Below are positions 33,770-44,022 of a stretch of DNA of 64,000 nucleotides, piece after piece. How positions within the stretch are numbered: the stretch's first letter is position 1; the number at the start of each line of letters is the position of its first letter. Source of the stretch: Flavobacterium collinsii. GTDB lineage: Bacteria > Bacteroidota > Bacteroidia > Flavobacteriales > Flavobacteriaceae. The stretch is taken from the NCBI RefSeq assembly GCF_902804485.1, contig NZ_CADCST010000061.1, positions 23,619 to 87,618 on the forward strand. Direction: 5' to 3'. The notes beneath the pieces were generated by a model that had not been told where the DNA came from, ran no database searches, and saw nothing but the letters and a program-made list of their open reading frames with translations. Both the position numbers and the translations under genes were made by a program.

Positions 33770-36700
33770 ATGAAATTAAAATTTAAATGGATTTTTACGC
33801 TGGTTGTGGCGTTATCTATGCAGTTTTCTTTTGCTCAGGAGAGAACTGTGACTGGAAAGGTCTCTGATAAAACAGGGGTTATTCCGGGAGTAAATGTTCT
33901 TGTGAAAGGATCTAAAGTAAGCACTCAAACTGATTTTGACGGAAGTTATTCCATAAAAGCAAAGACAGGTGATGTGTTAGTTTTTTCATATGTAGGTATG
34001 AATAACAAACAAGCAACTGTTGGTTCTTCAAATTCAGTTAATGTTGTATTGGAGTCAGAGGCTCAATTAATGAATGAGGTTGTAGTTGTAGGTTACGGTG
34101 TACAGAAAAGAAAAGAAGTAACCGGTTCTATCTCTAAAATTGCAGGAAGCGACATTTCTAATCTTGTAACTCCAAGTGTTGAAGGACTTTTGGCAGGTAG
34201 AGCGACGGGAGTTCAGGTATTAAACAATACCGGACTTATTGGTGCTGCGCCAAAAATTAGAATTAGAGGTATCGGATCTATTTCTGGTAGTACAGAGCCA
34301 TTAATTGTTGTTGATGGTATTCCAATTTATTCTGGTGATATCGGAGGGGTTTCTTCTACAAATGGTTTAGCAGATATCAATCCGGATGATATAGAATCTT
34401 TTGATATTTTAAAAGATGGTGCTGCAACTGCTATCTATGGATCAAGAGCAGCAAATGGAGTTGTTTTGATTACGACTAAAAGCGGAAAGAAAGGTAGTCT
34501 AAAAGTTTCTTATTCAAGTGTTTTTGGTGTTGCTAGTGCTGCTAAAAAATATGATTTGTTAGAGACTCCTGATTTTCTGGTTATTTCTAATGAAAAAAGA
34601 ACCAATAGAGGTCAGGCTCCTTGGGCAGTTGGAAATACTTACAATACAGATTGGCAAGGTGCTGTGTTAAGAAATGCACCTCAAATGACGCATAATCTTA
34701 ATTTCAGTGGAGGTTCTGATAAAACAAAGTACTATTTATCTTTAGGGCTTACTGATTTAGATGGTATCAATTTATCTAATAGTATGAAAAAGTATTCGAT
34801 TAGAGCTAATATTGATCAGGATGTCAACAAATGGTTTAGTTTTGGTACAAATTTTAATGTAAACAGAACGGAGTATAAAGGATTGAATAGTGCCGCAAGC
34901 AGTTTGTCAGGTAACTTTTTTAATACGATCAGACAGTTGCCAAATACACCTATTTATGATGTCCTTGATCCAACAGGATACAATCTTTCGTCAAATAATG
35001 CAACCGTTGGGCAGTGGGATAATTTAGCTCCGGTAGGAGATAATATTACCAATATTATTTATGCATTGGATCATAATAAATATGAATCAACAACAACGAG
35101 AATAATTGCAAGTGTTTTTGCAAATGCAAAGATTACTTCTGATTTAAGCTATAAATTGCAGGTAAGTGCGGATAATGCATCAACAGATGGTTACCGATAC
35201 TGGAATCCTGTGCACGGAGACGGACGTTCATCAAATGGTAGTGTATATCAGGACAATACGAATCTTATGAGATGGAACTGGCAGAATATTTTGAACTACA
35301 AGCACACTTTTGCTGAAGATCATAATCTTGGAGTAACAGGTGTTGCTGAATATCAAAAATCCAAAACAAAGATTTTTTGGGGGTCAGGAAGTGATATTAT
35401 AAGTGATTTCTTTGATAAAAATTTAGTAAGTAATACTTATAATACAAGAGATTCTGGTGGTGGTGTTACCGAAAAAGGTATTATGTCTTATTTAGGGCGT
35501 GTTACTTATAACTACAAAGAGAAATATTTTATTCAGGGATCCCTTAGACGTGACGGAATTTCTCAGTTTGAAAAAAATGTTAGGTACCATAATTTCCCTG
35601 GAGTTTCTGCAGGTTGGACCGTATCTAAAGAAAGTTTCATGGAAGGAATTAGCAATACAGTTTCTGATTTGAAATTTAGAGGTTCTTATTCTCAGGTTGG
35701 TAATGTTGAGGTTTTGGATGGAGCTTCTTATCCTTCAAAAGATCTTACAATTGGTTCTCCATATGGTTCTTCTAATGGTATTGGTTACTGGCAATTTGGG
35801 AATCCTTTATTAGAATGGGAAACTTCAACTAAAGTTGATTTTGGTGTAGATTTAGGATTGCTTAACAATCGTTTGACATTAAGCTTCGATTATTTTAAAA
35901 ATAATATCGACAATTTAGTTTTGGCGGCACCACAACCTCCATCCATTGGTATTCCTAATAATACGGTCAATCAAAATGTTGGTAAAATGTACAATCAGGG
36001 ATATGAGTTTGCTGCTACATTTAAGGCAATTAATAATGCAAACTTTAAATGGGATATCTCTTCTAATTTAACGCTTGCTAAGAATAAAGTTACGGCATTG
36101 TATCAAGGACAACCAATCATAGGGGGGTCATCTACAGATACAAGCATTGCTCCAAATATCATTATTCAGCAAGGAGAATCAGTTAACTCTTTATATGGAT
36201 TTAAATATTGGGGAGTTAATAAAGCAAACGGTAACCCGGTGTATTACAAAGCAGACGGTAGTTTAGTACAAGGAAACTTGCCAGCTGTTACCTATTCTGT
36301 TTTTGATCCAAATAATCCGGCAGCGGCAGGTGCAGCAGCATCATTGACTAGTTCTGATAGAACTATTTTGGGGAACACGTTGCCAACTTATTACGGATCT
36401 GTTAGTTCTACGATGAAGTATAAAAATCTTGATTTTGGTTTTATGTTCAGATTTAGTGGAGGGAATAAAATTTTTAATTCCACTAGAAGAGAGTTGATGA
36501 ACCAAAACTTTAACAACAACGGAACAGAAATTTTAGGAAGATGGCAAAGTGTTGACAATCCGGGAGACGGATGGACACCAAGATTATATGCAGGTACAAA
36601 TACTTCAACAAATCTTAGTGGAAGCGCAAGTACCCGTTTTGTTGAAAAAGGCGATTTTATTTCACTTGATAATATTAGTATTGGTTACACACTGCCTAAA

Positions 36701-36874
36701 ATGTTGCTAGATAAAATTAAGGTAGATAACTTCAGGCTATTTGTTCAAGCGCAAAATATTTGGCTGATTTCAGATTACAAAGGTTTGAATCCTGAGATGG
36801 AAACATCTGGAGTAGATATTAATGGAACACCACGTTCAAAAGTGATCTCAGTTGGATTAAATGTAAGTTTATAA
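33770..36874 (+). CDS. SusC/RagA-family TonB-linked outer-membrane protein
   Basis: A 1034-residue SusC-type transporter. Signal peptide about residues 1-22 (ending SFAQ). A carboxypeptidase-regulatory-like domain follows (RTVTGKVSDKTGVIPGVNV, about 24-95), then the SusC plug signature VVVVGYGVQKRKEVTGS (about 103-119) and IRGIGSISGSTEPLIVVDG near residue 165. A large barrel ends in KVISVGLNVSL. It imports oligosaccharides or peptides together with the SusD-like protein encoded 8 bases downstream. No glycoside hydrolase or sigma/anti-sigma gene is adjacent, so the substrate is unknown. Confidence 0.95.
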   Translation: MKLKFKWIFTLVVALSMQFSFAQERTVTGKVSDKTGVIPGVNVLVKGSKVSTQTDFDGSYSIKAKTGDVLVFSYVGMNNKQATVGSSNSVNVVLESEAQLMNEVVVVGYGVQKRKEVTGSISKIAGSDISNLVTPSVEGLLAGRATGVQVLNNTGLIGAAPKIRIRGIGSISGSTEPLIVVDGIPIYSGDIGGVSSTNGLADINPDDIESFDILKDGAATAIYGSRAANGVVLITTKSGKKGSLKVSYSSVFGVASAAKKYDLLETPDFLVISNEKRTNRGQAPWAVGNTYNTDWQGAVLRNAPQMTHNLNFSGGSDKTKYYLSLGLTDLDGINLSNSMKKYSIRANIDQDVNKWFSFGTNFNVNRTEYKGLNSAASSLSGNFFNTIRQLPNTPIYDVLDPTGYNLSSNNATVGQWDNLAPVGDNITNIIYALDHNKYESTTTRIIASVFANAKITSDLSYKLQVSADNASTDGYRYWNPVHGDGRSSNGSVYQDNTNLMRWNWQNILNYKHTFAEDHNLGVTGVAEYQKSKTKIFWGSGSDIISDFFDKNLVSNTYNTRDSGGGVTEKGIMSYLGRVTYNYKEKYFIQGSLRRDGISQFEKNVRYHNFPGVSAGWTVSKESFMEGISNTVSDLKFRGSYSQVGNVEVLDGASYPSKDLTIGSPYGSSNGIGYWQFGNPLLEWETSTKVDFGVDLGLLNNRLTLSFDYFKNNIDNLVLAAPQPPSIGIPNNTVNQNVGKMYNQGYEFAATFKAINNANFKWDISSNLTLAKNKVTALYQGQPIIGGSSTDTSIAPNIIIQQGESVNSLYGFKYWGVNKANGNPVYYKADGSLVQGNLPAVTYSVFDPNNPAAAGAAASLTSSDRTILGNTLPTYYGSVSSTMKYKNLDFGFMFRFSGGNKIFNSTRRELMNQNFNNNGTEILGRWQSVDNPGDGWTPRLYAGTNTSTNLSGSASTRFVEKGDFISLDNISIGYTLPKMLLDKIKVDNFRLFVQAQNIWLISDYKGLNPEMETSGVDINGTPRSKVISVGLNVSL

Positions 36875-36882
36875 TAAGTACT

Positions 36883-38487
36883 ATGAAAAATATAATAAAA
36901 ACAATTTTACTTTCTGTAGCTGTACTCGGGATGAGTTCATGTACAGAAGACAAGATATTGGATTTAAAACCAGTAAATAATATTCTAAGTCCGGATGCTT
37001 TTACAACACCAACTTTGATAGAGAGTTATATGAACGGTGTTTATAATGCGGCAGCTATTGGTCAATATAACGCTACTACTGCAAATGGTGGTAGAGGATA
37101 TGTTTGGGGAGCTGCGTATGTAGAGCAAGGAGAAACAAGAGGTGAAGATGTTGTTAATATGGCAACATTTTATGATTTGACATACAGTACAACCTATGAT
37201 CCAACTAGTGCTAACAATGTTTATTACTGGGTTGATGGTTACAGATTAATCAACAGATGTAATTTGATGATTGAAGGTACGACAGATGCTGTTGCAAAAG
37301 GTATCATCACCAAAGCGGCTGGAGATAATTATATCGGTCAGTGTAAATTTTTAAGAGCAATTACACATTTAGAATTACTAACTTATTTTGCGAAACCTTA
37401 TTTTGACACTCCTGGTGCAACTCATGCAGGTATTCCTTACAGAGAAGTTGGAGTTAATACACAAGCTGAAATTGACTCAGAAACAGTAAAACCTAGAAAT
37501 ACAGTTGCTGATTGTTATGCAAAAGTTTTGACTGATTTAAATGCTGCAGAAACTTTAATTACTACAGGTAGTTCAAGCGGATTTGCATCAAGAGTTGTTG
37601 GTAAAGCTTCTAAATGGGCTGCAATTGCGTTCAAAACCAGACTTTATCTTCAAAAAAGAGATTGGGCAAATGTAATTGTTGAAGGTAGTAAGTTAAATGG
37701 GGTTTTTGCATTGACAGCTGATCCTTACGCACCGTTTCAGAATACTGCGGCTGCTAGTACTAGTAACTCGGAGTCTATTTTTTCTATTCAGCATGCTGCT
37801 ACATCTAATCCTGGTGTAAATGCTGCATTAGCCAGTATGTTAAGAGACAGGGCACTGGTTTGTATTAGTCCTATTTTATGGAGAGATACTAAATGGTGGT
37901 TGACAGATGATAAACGAAGAGAAGAAGGGAAGTTTATTTACACTGCGGCAGGAATTAAATATACTAATAAGTACACAGATGTTACAAATCGTACAGATGC
38001 TGCACCAGTTATCAGATATGCTGAGGTAGTGTTGAATATGGCTGAAGCTCAGGCACGTTTATCAAATTTACCAGCAGCTCTAACTTTGTTGAACTCTGTA
38101 AGAAACAGATCGTTGGCTAATCCTGTAGCAACTCCAGGGAACCCTGTGGGGCAGGCTTATACAGCTGCTTCTTTTCCTACTGTTCCTACTATGGTTGAGG
38201 CTATTCTAAAAGAAAGAAGAATTGAATTTTTACAGGAAGGTCGCAGATGGACTGACATTCACAGATTGACGGCAGATCCAATAGCATCTGTTGCAACTAA
38301 CGGAATTCCTGCTAAGGTAGCTAGTGCTGTCTCACCTCCTGCTGCTGCATTTGTTTTGGGTAATAGTTTTGTTATTACAACCCCAGTTGCTGCTATACCT
38401 GCATCTGACTTTAGATTTTTATGGCCAATACCACAAATTGAAATGAATACTAATCCGGGATTAGGTCAAAATCCAGGATGGAATTAA
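36883..38487 (+). CDS. SusD/RagB-family nutrient-binding lipoprotein
   Basis: A 534-residue surface lipoprotein, with lipobox SSC (Cys20) followed by TEDKILDLKP, whose early acidic residues fit a Bacteroidota lipoprotein surface-export signal. The SusD fold is indicated by the opening LSPDAFTTPTLIESYMNGVYN, the TPR-like NCKFLRAITHLELL-type helix near residue 155 (here QCKFLRAITHLELL), and the closing EAILKERRIEFLQEGRRW with a final LWPIPQIEMNTNPGLGQNPGW. It caps the SusC barrel and binds the ligand. It is cotranscribed with susC and followed by a terminator. Confidence 0.94.
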   Translation: MKNIIKTILLSVAVLGMSSCTEDKILDLKPVNNILSPDAFTTPTLIESYMNGVYNAAAIGQYNATTANGGRGYVWGAAYVEQGETRGEDVVNMATFYDLTYSTTYDPTSANNVYYWVDGYRLINRCNLMIEGTTDAVAKGIITKAAGDNYIGQCKFLRAITHLELLTYFAKPYFDTPGATHAGIPYREVGVNTQAEIDSETVKPRNTVADCYAKVLTDLNAAETLITTGSSSGFASRVVGKASKWAAIAFKTRLYLQKRDWANVIVEGSKLNGVFALTADPYAPFQNTAAASTSNSESIFSIQHAATSNPGVNAALASMLRDRALVCISPILWRDTKWWLTDDKRREEGKFIYTAAGIKYTNKYTDVTNRTDAAPVIRYAEVVLNMAEAQARLSNLPAALTLLNSVRNRSLANPVATPGNPVGQAYTAASFPTVPTMVEAILKERRIEFLQEGRRWTDIHRLTADPIASVATNGIPAKVASAVSPPAAAFVLGNSFVITTPVAAIPASDFRFLWPIPQIEMNTNPGLGQNPGWN

Positions 38488-38514
38488 GATAAATATTTTG
38501 ATTTTTTTTGAAAG

Positions 38515-38545
38515 CCCTCAATCATTCATTTGATTGGGGGTTTTT
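38515..38545 (+). terminator. Terminator of the susCD operon
   Basis: The arms CCCTCAATCA and TGATTGGGGG pair (one G-U) around a 6-base loop, followed by a T run. It lies 28 bases after the susD stop. Confidence 0.8.
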
Positions 38546-38614
38546 GTTTCAACAGTTTGGCTTGAAAAAGAATCCAGATCACAATGATTTGTTTTTTTAT
38601 ACGTTTTTATCTTT

Positions 38615-38622
38615 TACCTTTG
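38615..38622 (+). promoter_or_regulatory. -7 promoter element TACCTTTG of the porin gene
   Basis: TACCTTTG matches TAnnTTTG, about 43 bases before the porin ATG. A TTTG lies 23 bases further upstream, slightly beyond the usual spacing. Confidence 0.5.
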
Positions 38623-38664
38623 CCTGATAAATTTTGTCGTAATAATTACCTATAAAACCATCAA

Positions 38665-40635
38665 ATGAGAATATTCATTTTTCTATATCTTTTAGTTGTA
38701 CCAACTTTAGTATTTTCTCAGGAAAAAACTACATCTAAAAATAACTTAGACATGAACACCAAATATTCAAGTATAACTGATACGGTAAAAAAGAAAAAAG
38801 CCAAGATTGCTACCATAGATCAATATCAGATTATCACATTGGAGCACGATACCACCTATGTAGATACCTCGCTAACCTTGAAAAGTGCCTACAAACAAAA
38901 TCATCTTAGAAAAGACGATTTCGGGCTTTTGGCTTTCTCAAACATCGGACAAACTTTTAATACGCTGCAATACAGTTTAACTAATTTTTCTCCTTATCCC
39001 GAAATTGGTTTTAGCGGTAAACATTTTAATTACATGGAAGCCGATCAGATTCGTTATTATTCGGCGGCAACTCCTTTTACCGAGTTGTTTTTTAATACCA
39101 CTATCAATAAAGGTCAGAACGTAGACTCCTTTATTACGTTAAACACCTCAAAAAATCTTAACTTTTCTATTGCTTACAAAGGTTTACGCTCAGAAGGAGA
39201 TTATATAAACCAATTGGTAAGTGCAGGAAATTTCAGATTCACCACCAGTTATGCCACAACAGATAAAAGGTATGCGATAAATGCGCACTATACGTATCAG
39301 GACATTTCAAATGAAGAGAATGGCGGGATTACAACACCTACAGATTTTGAAAGTGATAATAAAGATTATAAAAATCGTCAAAGATTACAGGTTTACCTTA
39401 CAGATGCCAAGTCGTTTTTGAAAGGAAGACGCCTGTTTTTTGATCATGCGTTCAGAGTAAATCCCAAGAACGGAAGTAACAATTTATATGTAACACATCA
39501 GTTTAATTACGAAAATAAACTTTTTGAATATAATCAGGCAACACTAGCTTCAAATATTGGTAATGGGACGGCGTTTCAACGCTTTGGAGATTCGTATGTT
39601 ACAAGTGGTATCAACGATAAAACGAAATACGAAAGGCTCTACAATAAGGCAGGACTTGCTTACGAAAACTCTCTTTTAGGAAAATTTAATTTTTTTGTAG
39701 ACGATTACCGATCCAATTATGAATACGGTAGAATTATCATAGGGAAAGACAAAAAAGTTATACCGGATAATTTATTTCTACAAATTAACAATTTCGGAGG
39801 TCAGTACGAATACCAAAAAAATAAATGGAACGGTCGTTTTCTGTATTCAAGATCGATTACAAATCAGTCGCTTTCTAACTTAGATGCGAAACTGAGATAC
39901 GATATGAATGATAAAATTCAGTTTGATTTCAGATATCGTAACATCAATAAATTGCCAAACAACAATTTCAATTTATACCAAAGCAGTTACACAGAGTACA
40001 ACTGGTCGAATAATTTTAAAAATGAAAAAATTAACTCGCTTAGCGCCAATGTGTCAACACCTTGGTTAAATGCAGAAGTTCAGTATACCGTTTTAAACGA
40101 TCATCTTTATTTTAGAGATAAATCTTCTGATGCTCAGGCTACTGCACATATTCAAATTATTGAGCCGGCTCAATATGGTAATGCGATTAATTATCTGGAA
40201 ATTAAAGCAAGCCGTGAATTTAAATTTGGCCGATTTGCCTTAGACAATACACTTTTATACCAAAAGGTTGGTCAGTCAGATTTGATTCTTAATGTACCTG
40301 ATTTTGTGACTAGAAATACCTTCTATTATTCAGGTTACTTTTTTAAGAAAGCATTGTACATGCAATCTGGAGTTGTATTTAATTACTTTACAAAATATTA
40401 CGGAAATGACTATAACCCGGTTGTAGGAGAATTTTTTGTTCAGAATGATAAAAAGATTGGCGGTTATCCGTTATTCGATCTTTTTCTAAACGCCAGAATT
40501 CGTCAGACCCGCTTTTATTTTAAAGCAGAGCACATAAACGCTTTATTCTCAAAAAGCGATTATTATTCGGCACCTAATAATCCCTATCGTGATTTTGTGA
40601 TCCGATTTGGTCTGGTTTGGAATTTCTTCCAATAA
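38665..40635 (+). CDS. Putative porin (Bacteroidota family)
   Basis: A 656-residue outer-membrane protein with a signal peptide (about residues 1-18, VFSQ) and a barrel-like body. The region TTYVDTSLTLKSAYKQNHLRKDDFG and LQYSLTNFSPYPEIGFSGKHFNY match what I know as the putative-porin family of Bacteroidota. Many alternating aromatic strands follow, and it ends in FGLVWNFFQ with the terminal aromatic typical of barrel proteins. Substrate and pore properties are unknown. It stands between the susCD operon and the PLP-CBS gene with its own promoter element. Confidence 0.85.
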   Translation: MRIFIFLYLLVVPTLVFSQEKTTSKNNLDMNTKYSSITDTVKKKKAKIATIDQYQIITLEHDTTYVDTSLTLKSAYKQNHLRKDDFGLLAFSNIGQTFNTLQYSLTNFSPYPEIGFSGKHFNYMEADQIRYYSAATPFTELFFNTTINKGQNVDSFITLNTSKNLNFSIAYKGLRSEGDYINQLVSAGNFRFTTSYATTDKRYAINAHYTYQDISNEENGGITTPTDFESDNKDYKNRQRLQVYLTDAKSFLKGRRLFFDHAFRVNPKNGSNNLYVTHQFNYENKLFEYNQATLASNIGNGTAFQRFGDSYVTSGINDKTKYERLYNKAGLAYENSLLGKFNFFVDDYRSNYEYGRIIIGKDKKVIPDNLFLQINNFGGQYEYQKNKWNGRFLYSRSITNQSLSNLDAKLRYDMNDKIQFDFRYRNINKLPNNNFNLYQSSYTEYNWSNNFKNEKINSLSANVSTPWLNAEVQYTVLNDHLYFRDKSSDAQATAHIQIIEPAQYGNAINYLEIKASREFKFGRFALDNTLLYQKVGQSDLILNVPDFVTRNTFYYSGYFFKKALYMQSGVVFNYFTKYYGNDYNPVVGEFFVQNDKKIGGYPLFDLFLNARIRQTRFYFKAEHINALFSKSDYYSAPNNPYRDFVIRFGLVWNFFQ

Positions 40636-40685
40636 GATTAGGAGCTTCATATTTTTAAAAACCAAATATTAAAAATCAAATAGAA

Positions 40686-42047
40686 ATGGACTTTTCAAAA
40701 AACATTTTAGAAACAATAGGTAATACACCATTGGTAAAACTCAACAAAATTGTTGCTGAAATAGATGCGCTGGTATTGGCAAAAGTCGAAACTTTTAATC
40801 CTGGAAATTCTGTTAAAGACAGAATGGCTGTGAAAATGATTGAAGATGCAGAAGCAGATGGCCGATTAAAACCAGGAGGAACCATTATTGAAGGTACTTC
40901 AGGAAACACAGGGATGGGATTGGCACTTGTGGCGATCATTAAAGGCTACAAACTGATTTGTGTAATATCTGACAAACAGTCTAAAGAGAAAATGGATATC
41001 TTACGTGCAGTAGGAGCTAAAGTGGTAGTATGTCCTACCGATGTGGAGCCTACTGATCCACGTTCTTACTACTCGGTTTCAAAACGTCTGGCTAGTGAAA
41101 CGCCAAACTCATGGTATGTGAATCAATACGATAACATGTCTAATTCGTTGGCACATTATGAGCAAACCGGACCGGAAATATGGAAACAGACTGATGGAAA
41201 GATTACTCATTTCGTAGTTGGAGTAGGAACAGGAGGAACAATCTCAGGAGTTGGAAGATACCTGAAAGAAAAAAATCCGAACATTAAGATTTGGGGAATT
41301 GACACTTATGGTTCTGTTTTTAAAAAATATCATGAAACTGGAATTTTTGACGAAAATGAAATCTATTCGTACATCACAGAAGGAATTGGAGAAGACATTT
41401 TACCTAAAAATGTTGATTTCTCTTTAATTGACGGATTCACTAAAGTAACAGATAAAGATGCAGCTGTTTATACTAGAAAAATTGCTTTAGAAGAAGCTAT
41501 TTTTGTTGGAAATTCTGCCGGAGCTTGTATAAAAGGATTGTTACAGCTAAAGGAACATTTCAAGCCGGATGATGTAGTTGTGGTGTTGTTTCACGATTCA
41601 GGAAGCCGTTACGTAGGTAAAATGTTTAACGACGATTGGATGCGCGAACGTGGTTTCCTGGAAGAAAATGTAACCAAAGCCGAGGATGTTATTAAAGACC
41701 ATATCGATAAACAATTAATTGTTGTTCGTACCGAAGAATTGGTTTCTCATGCAATCGAACGTATGCGTAAATATAAAATTTCACAAATCCCGGTGGTTGA
41801 TATCAACGGATTTGTGGGTTCTGTTGACGAAACAGATTTATTTAGAAGCTATGTTGCTGATAAAAACGTCGCCGAAAAACCGATTAAAGATGTAATGGGG
41901 AAACCTTTTCCAATTGTTAAATTAGGTACCCCAATCGAAGAGGTGTCTAAGTTATTCACCAAGGAAAATGATGCTGTTTTAGTAGATCTTGAAAACGGGA
42001 ATCATCATATTATTACAAAGTATGATATTATAGGATCAATAAAATAA
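40686..42047 (+). CDS. Cystathionine beta-synthase / cysteine synthase with CBS domains
   Basis: A fold-type II PLP enzyme of 453 residues with a C-terminal pair of CBS motifs. The PLP lysine is Lys44 in NPGNSVKDRMAVKM, followed by EGTSGNTGMGLALVA (about residue 68), and the phosphate loop is VGTGGTISGVGRY. The CBS region, from about residue 335, includes MRKYKISQIPVVDINGFVG and a second shorter motif. This domain order is that of cystathionine beta-synthase; a cysteine synthase activity from O-acetylserine is also possible. No cystathionine lyase is adjacent. It ends with a strong terminator. Confidence 0.88.
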   Translation: MDFSKNILETIGNTPLVKLNKIVAEIDALVLAKVETFNPGNSVKDRMAVKMIEDAEADGRLKPGGTIIEGTSGNTGMGLALVAIIKGYKLICVISDKQSKEKMDILRAVGAKVVVCPTDVEPTDPRSYYSVSKRLASETPNSWYVNQYDNMSNSLAHYEQTGPEIWKQTDGKITHFVVGVGTGGTISGVGRYLKEKNPNIKIWGIDTYGSVFKKYHETGIFDENEIYSYITEGIGEDILPKNVDFSLIDGFTKVTDKDAAVYTRKIALEEAIFVGNSAGACIKGLLQLKEHFKPDDVVVVLFHDSGSRYVGKMFNDDWMRERGFLEENVTKAEDVIKDHIDKQLIVVRTEELVSHAIERMRKYKISQIPVVDINGFVGSVDETDLFRSYVADKNVAEKPIKDVMGKPFPIVKLGTPIEEVSKLFTKENDAVLVDLENGNHHIITKYDIIGSIK

Positions 42048-42068
42048 GACAATTTTTAATAAATTTAT

Positions 42069-42113
42069 AAATCCATAAATCTAATTTGAAACGATTAGAT
42101 TTATGGATTTTTT
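42069..42113 (+). terminator. Terminator of the PLP-CBS gene
   Basis: A perfect 17-bp stem (AAATCCATAAATCTAAT and its complement) with an 8-base loop and a T run begins 21 bases after the stop codon. Confidence 0.8.
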
Positions 42114-42131
42114 GAATAAATAGATTTGAAT

Positions 42132-42614
42132 ATGAACTTTACCGCCATAGATTTTGAAACCGCAACCAGTTATCATCCGTGTTCCGTTGGGATTGTGACT
42201 GTAGAAAATGGAATAATTGTAGACGAATTTGTTACTTTGATAAAACCGCCAAACAATCAATACAATCCCTTTACAATTCAGGTTCATGGGATATATCCAC
42301 GAGATACTGTTAATGCAAAATCGTTTAAACAAGTCTATCCGGAAATAGAAAAGAGATTAAAAAATAGGGTTATTGTGGCACATAATGAAAGTTTTGATCG
42401 CAATGTACTTATGAAATCAATGGCGCTTTACGAACTGAATTACGAAGATTTGAATATTGCTGCTAAATGGGAGTGCACCGTTAAAATTTATAAGGCAAAA
42501 GGCTTCAAACCTACTAAACTTAGTGATTGTTGCCGCGAAATGAAAATTCAGCTAAATCATCACGAAGCATTATCAGATGCGCGTGCGTGTGCCAGATTGT
42601 ATCTGCTAAAATAA
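42132..42614 (+). CDS. DEDDh-type 3'-5' exonuclease (DnaQ-like)
   Basis: A 160-residue exonuclease-fold protein. Exo I is AIDFETAT with Asp7 and Glu9; Exo II is VAHNESFDRNVL with the conserved Asp; Exo III is HHEALSDARACA, carrying the catalytic His and Asp. It is a free-standing nuclease domain like DNA polymerase III epsilon, without polymerase or UvrC fusion. The ATG at 42132 is chosen over a TTG six bases earlier. The role could be proofreading-like or DNA/RNA turnover; this cannot be decided here. Confidence 0.88.
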   Translation: MNFTAIDFETATSYHPCSVGIVTVENGIIVDEFVTLIKPPNNQYNPFTIQVHGIYPRDTVNAKSFKQVYPEIEKRLKNRVIVAHNESFDRNVLMKSMALYELNYEDLNIAAKWECTVKIYKAKGFKPTKLSDCCREMKIQLNHHEALSDARACARLYLLK

Positions 42615-42692
42615 AAATTTTATTTTGTAAGATTATTATTAGTTTTTTTTGTTAATTTTAGGGCTTTGCAAATCATTACTATAAGCCTAAAT

Positions 42693-43970
42693 ATGAAAGA
42701 AGATTTTCTTCACTACCTCTGGAGATTCAAAAAATTTGAAACTCTAAATTTAAGAACTACTCAAAAGGAGCTGCTCACTATTATTAAAACGGGTGATTAT
42801 ACGGAGCTTTCGGGTCCGGATTTTTTTAATGCACAAATTATAATTGGCAATCAAAAATGGGCTGGTAATATCGAAATACATCTAAAATCTTCAGATTGGT
42901 ATGTACATGGTCACGAAAAGGATACTGCTTATGACAATGTAATTTTACATGTGGTTTGGGAGCACGACACAGAAATTTTTGGAAAAAGCAATATGGAGAT
43001 TCCGGTTTTAGTTTTAAGAGATTATACGGCTACGGAGACACTTTCAAATTATAACGCACTACTAACACCAAAATCATGGATATTCTGCGAAAAAAATATA
43101 GCTGAAATTGACAAGTTTGTTTTTATAAACTGGCAGGAAAGATTGTTTTTTGAACGTTTAGAGCGTAAATCAACATTCATTTATGATTTGCTTAAGGAAA
43201 GCCAACAAGACTGGGAGGCGGTTTTATTTTCATTATTAGCGAAGAATTTCGGATTAAACACCAATGGGAATTCTTTTCTACAAATGGCAAAATCTCTTCC
43301 TTTTTCAGTGATCAGAAAGGAAAGCTTTGAAGTAGAAAATTTGGAAGGGTTGTTTTTTGGAACAGTTGGATTATTAGATTCTGCAAAAGAAGATGTCTAT
43401 TTTACCGAGTTAAAAATCAGATACTATTATCTACTAAACAAATATCAGATTAAGAAGAGTTGTGTTGATCCCGTTCAGTTTTTTAAGCATCGTCCCGATA
43501 ATTTCCCGACCATTCGACTCTCACAGTTAGCTAATTTATACCGGAAGCAAAATCTGTTTTCAAAAATAATTTCTCTAAAATCTGTTGAAGAAGTACGCCA
43601 ACTGCTCATTGTTTCAGCAAGTCCATACTGGCAAAATCATTATCAGTTTGATAAAGAAAGTACGAGGAAACCAAAGGCTCTGTCTCATGCATTTATAGAT
43701 CTGCTTATCATAAATACAATCATTCCACTTCAGTTTGCCTATGCAGGTATCAGAGATGAATCTATTTCTGAAGATTTAATTGCTTTTATGAATCAAGTCG
43801 CTCCGGAGAGCAATGCTGTTATCGATAAATTTGAGTTTTTCGGAATAAAGGCCAAAAATGCTTTTGAGACCCAGGCACTTTTAGAACTTAAAAAAGAATA
43901 TTGCAACAAAAAAGGTTGCTTAGGATGTGCATTAGGAATAGCATTGCTTAAGAATAATGAGGTAATGTGA
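42693..43970 (+). CDS. DUF2851 family protein
   Basis: A 425-residue cytoplasmic protein recognised as DUF2851 by its opening MKEDFLHYLWRFKKFE, the segment SGPDFFNAQIIIGNQKWAGN and the nearby VHGHEKDTAYDNVILHVVW. A C-terminal CNKKGCLGCALG holds three cysteines, which may bind metal. The ATG at 42693 precedes the family's conserved N-terminus; a TTG 27 bases upstream is not needed. Function is unknown; the N-terminal part has a nuclease-like D/E/H pattern, but I do not claim activity. Confidence 0.82.
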   Translation: MKEDFLHYLWRFKKFETLNLRTTQKELLTIIKTGDYTELSGPDFFNAQIIIGNQKWAGNIEIHLKSSDWYVHGHEKDTAYDNVILHVVWEHDTEIFGKSNMEIPVLVLRDYTATETLSNYNALLTPKSWIFCEKNIAEIDKFVFINWQERLFFERLERKSTFIYDLLKESQQDWEAVLFSLLAKNFGLNTNGNSFLQMAKSLPFSVIRKESFEVENLEGLFFGTVGLLDSAKEDVYFTELKIRYYYLLNKYQIKKSCVDPVQFFKHRPDNFPTIRLSQLANLYRKQNLFSKIISLKSVEEVRQLLIVSASPYWQNHYQFDKESTRKPKALSHAFIDLLIINTIIPLQFAYAGIRDESISEDLIAFMNQVAPESNAVIDKFEFFGIKAKNAFETQALLELKKEYCNKKGCLGCALGIALLKNNEVM

Positions 43971-43978
43971 TAATTTTG

Positions 43979-43986
43979 TACTTTTG
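43979..43986 (+). promoter_or_regulatory. -7 promoter element TACTTTTG of the PspC gene
   Basis: TACTTTTG fits TAnnTTTG, 36 bases before the PspC ATG, overlapping the end of the DUF2851 intergenic spacer. Confidence 0.45.
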
Positions 43987-44022
43987 TAGAAATAGACAAA
44001 TCTACAATCTAAAATCAATAAA

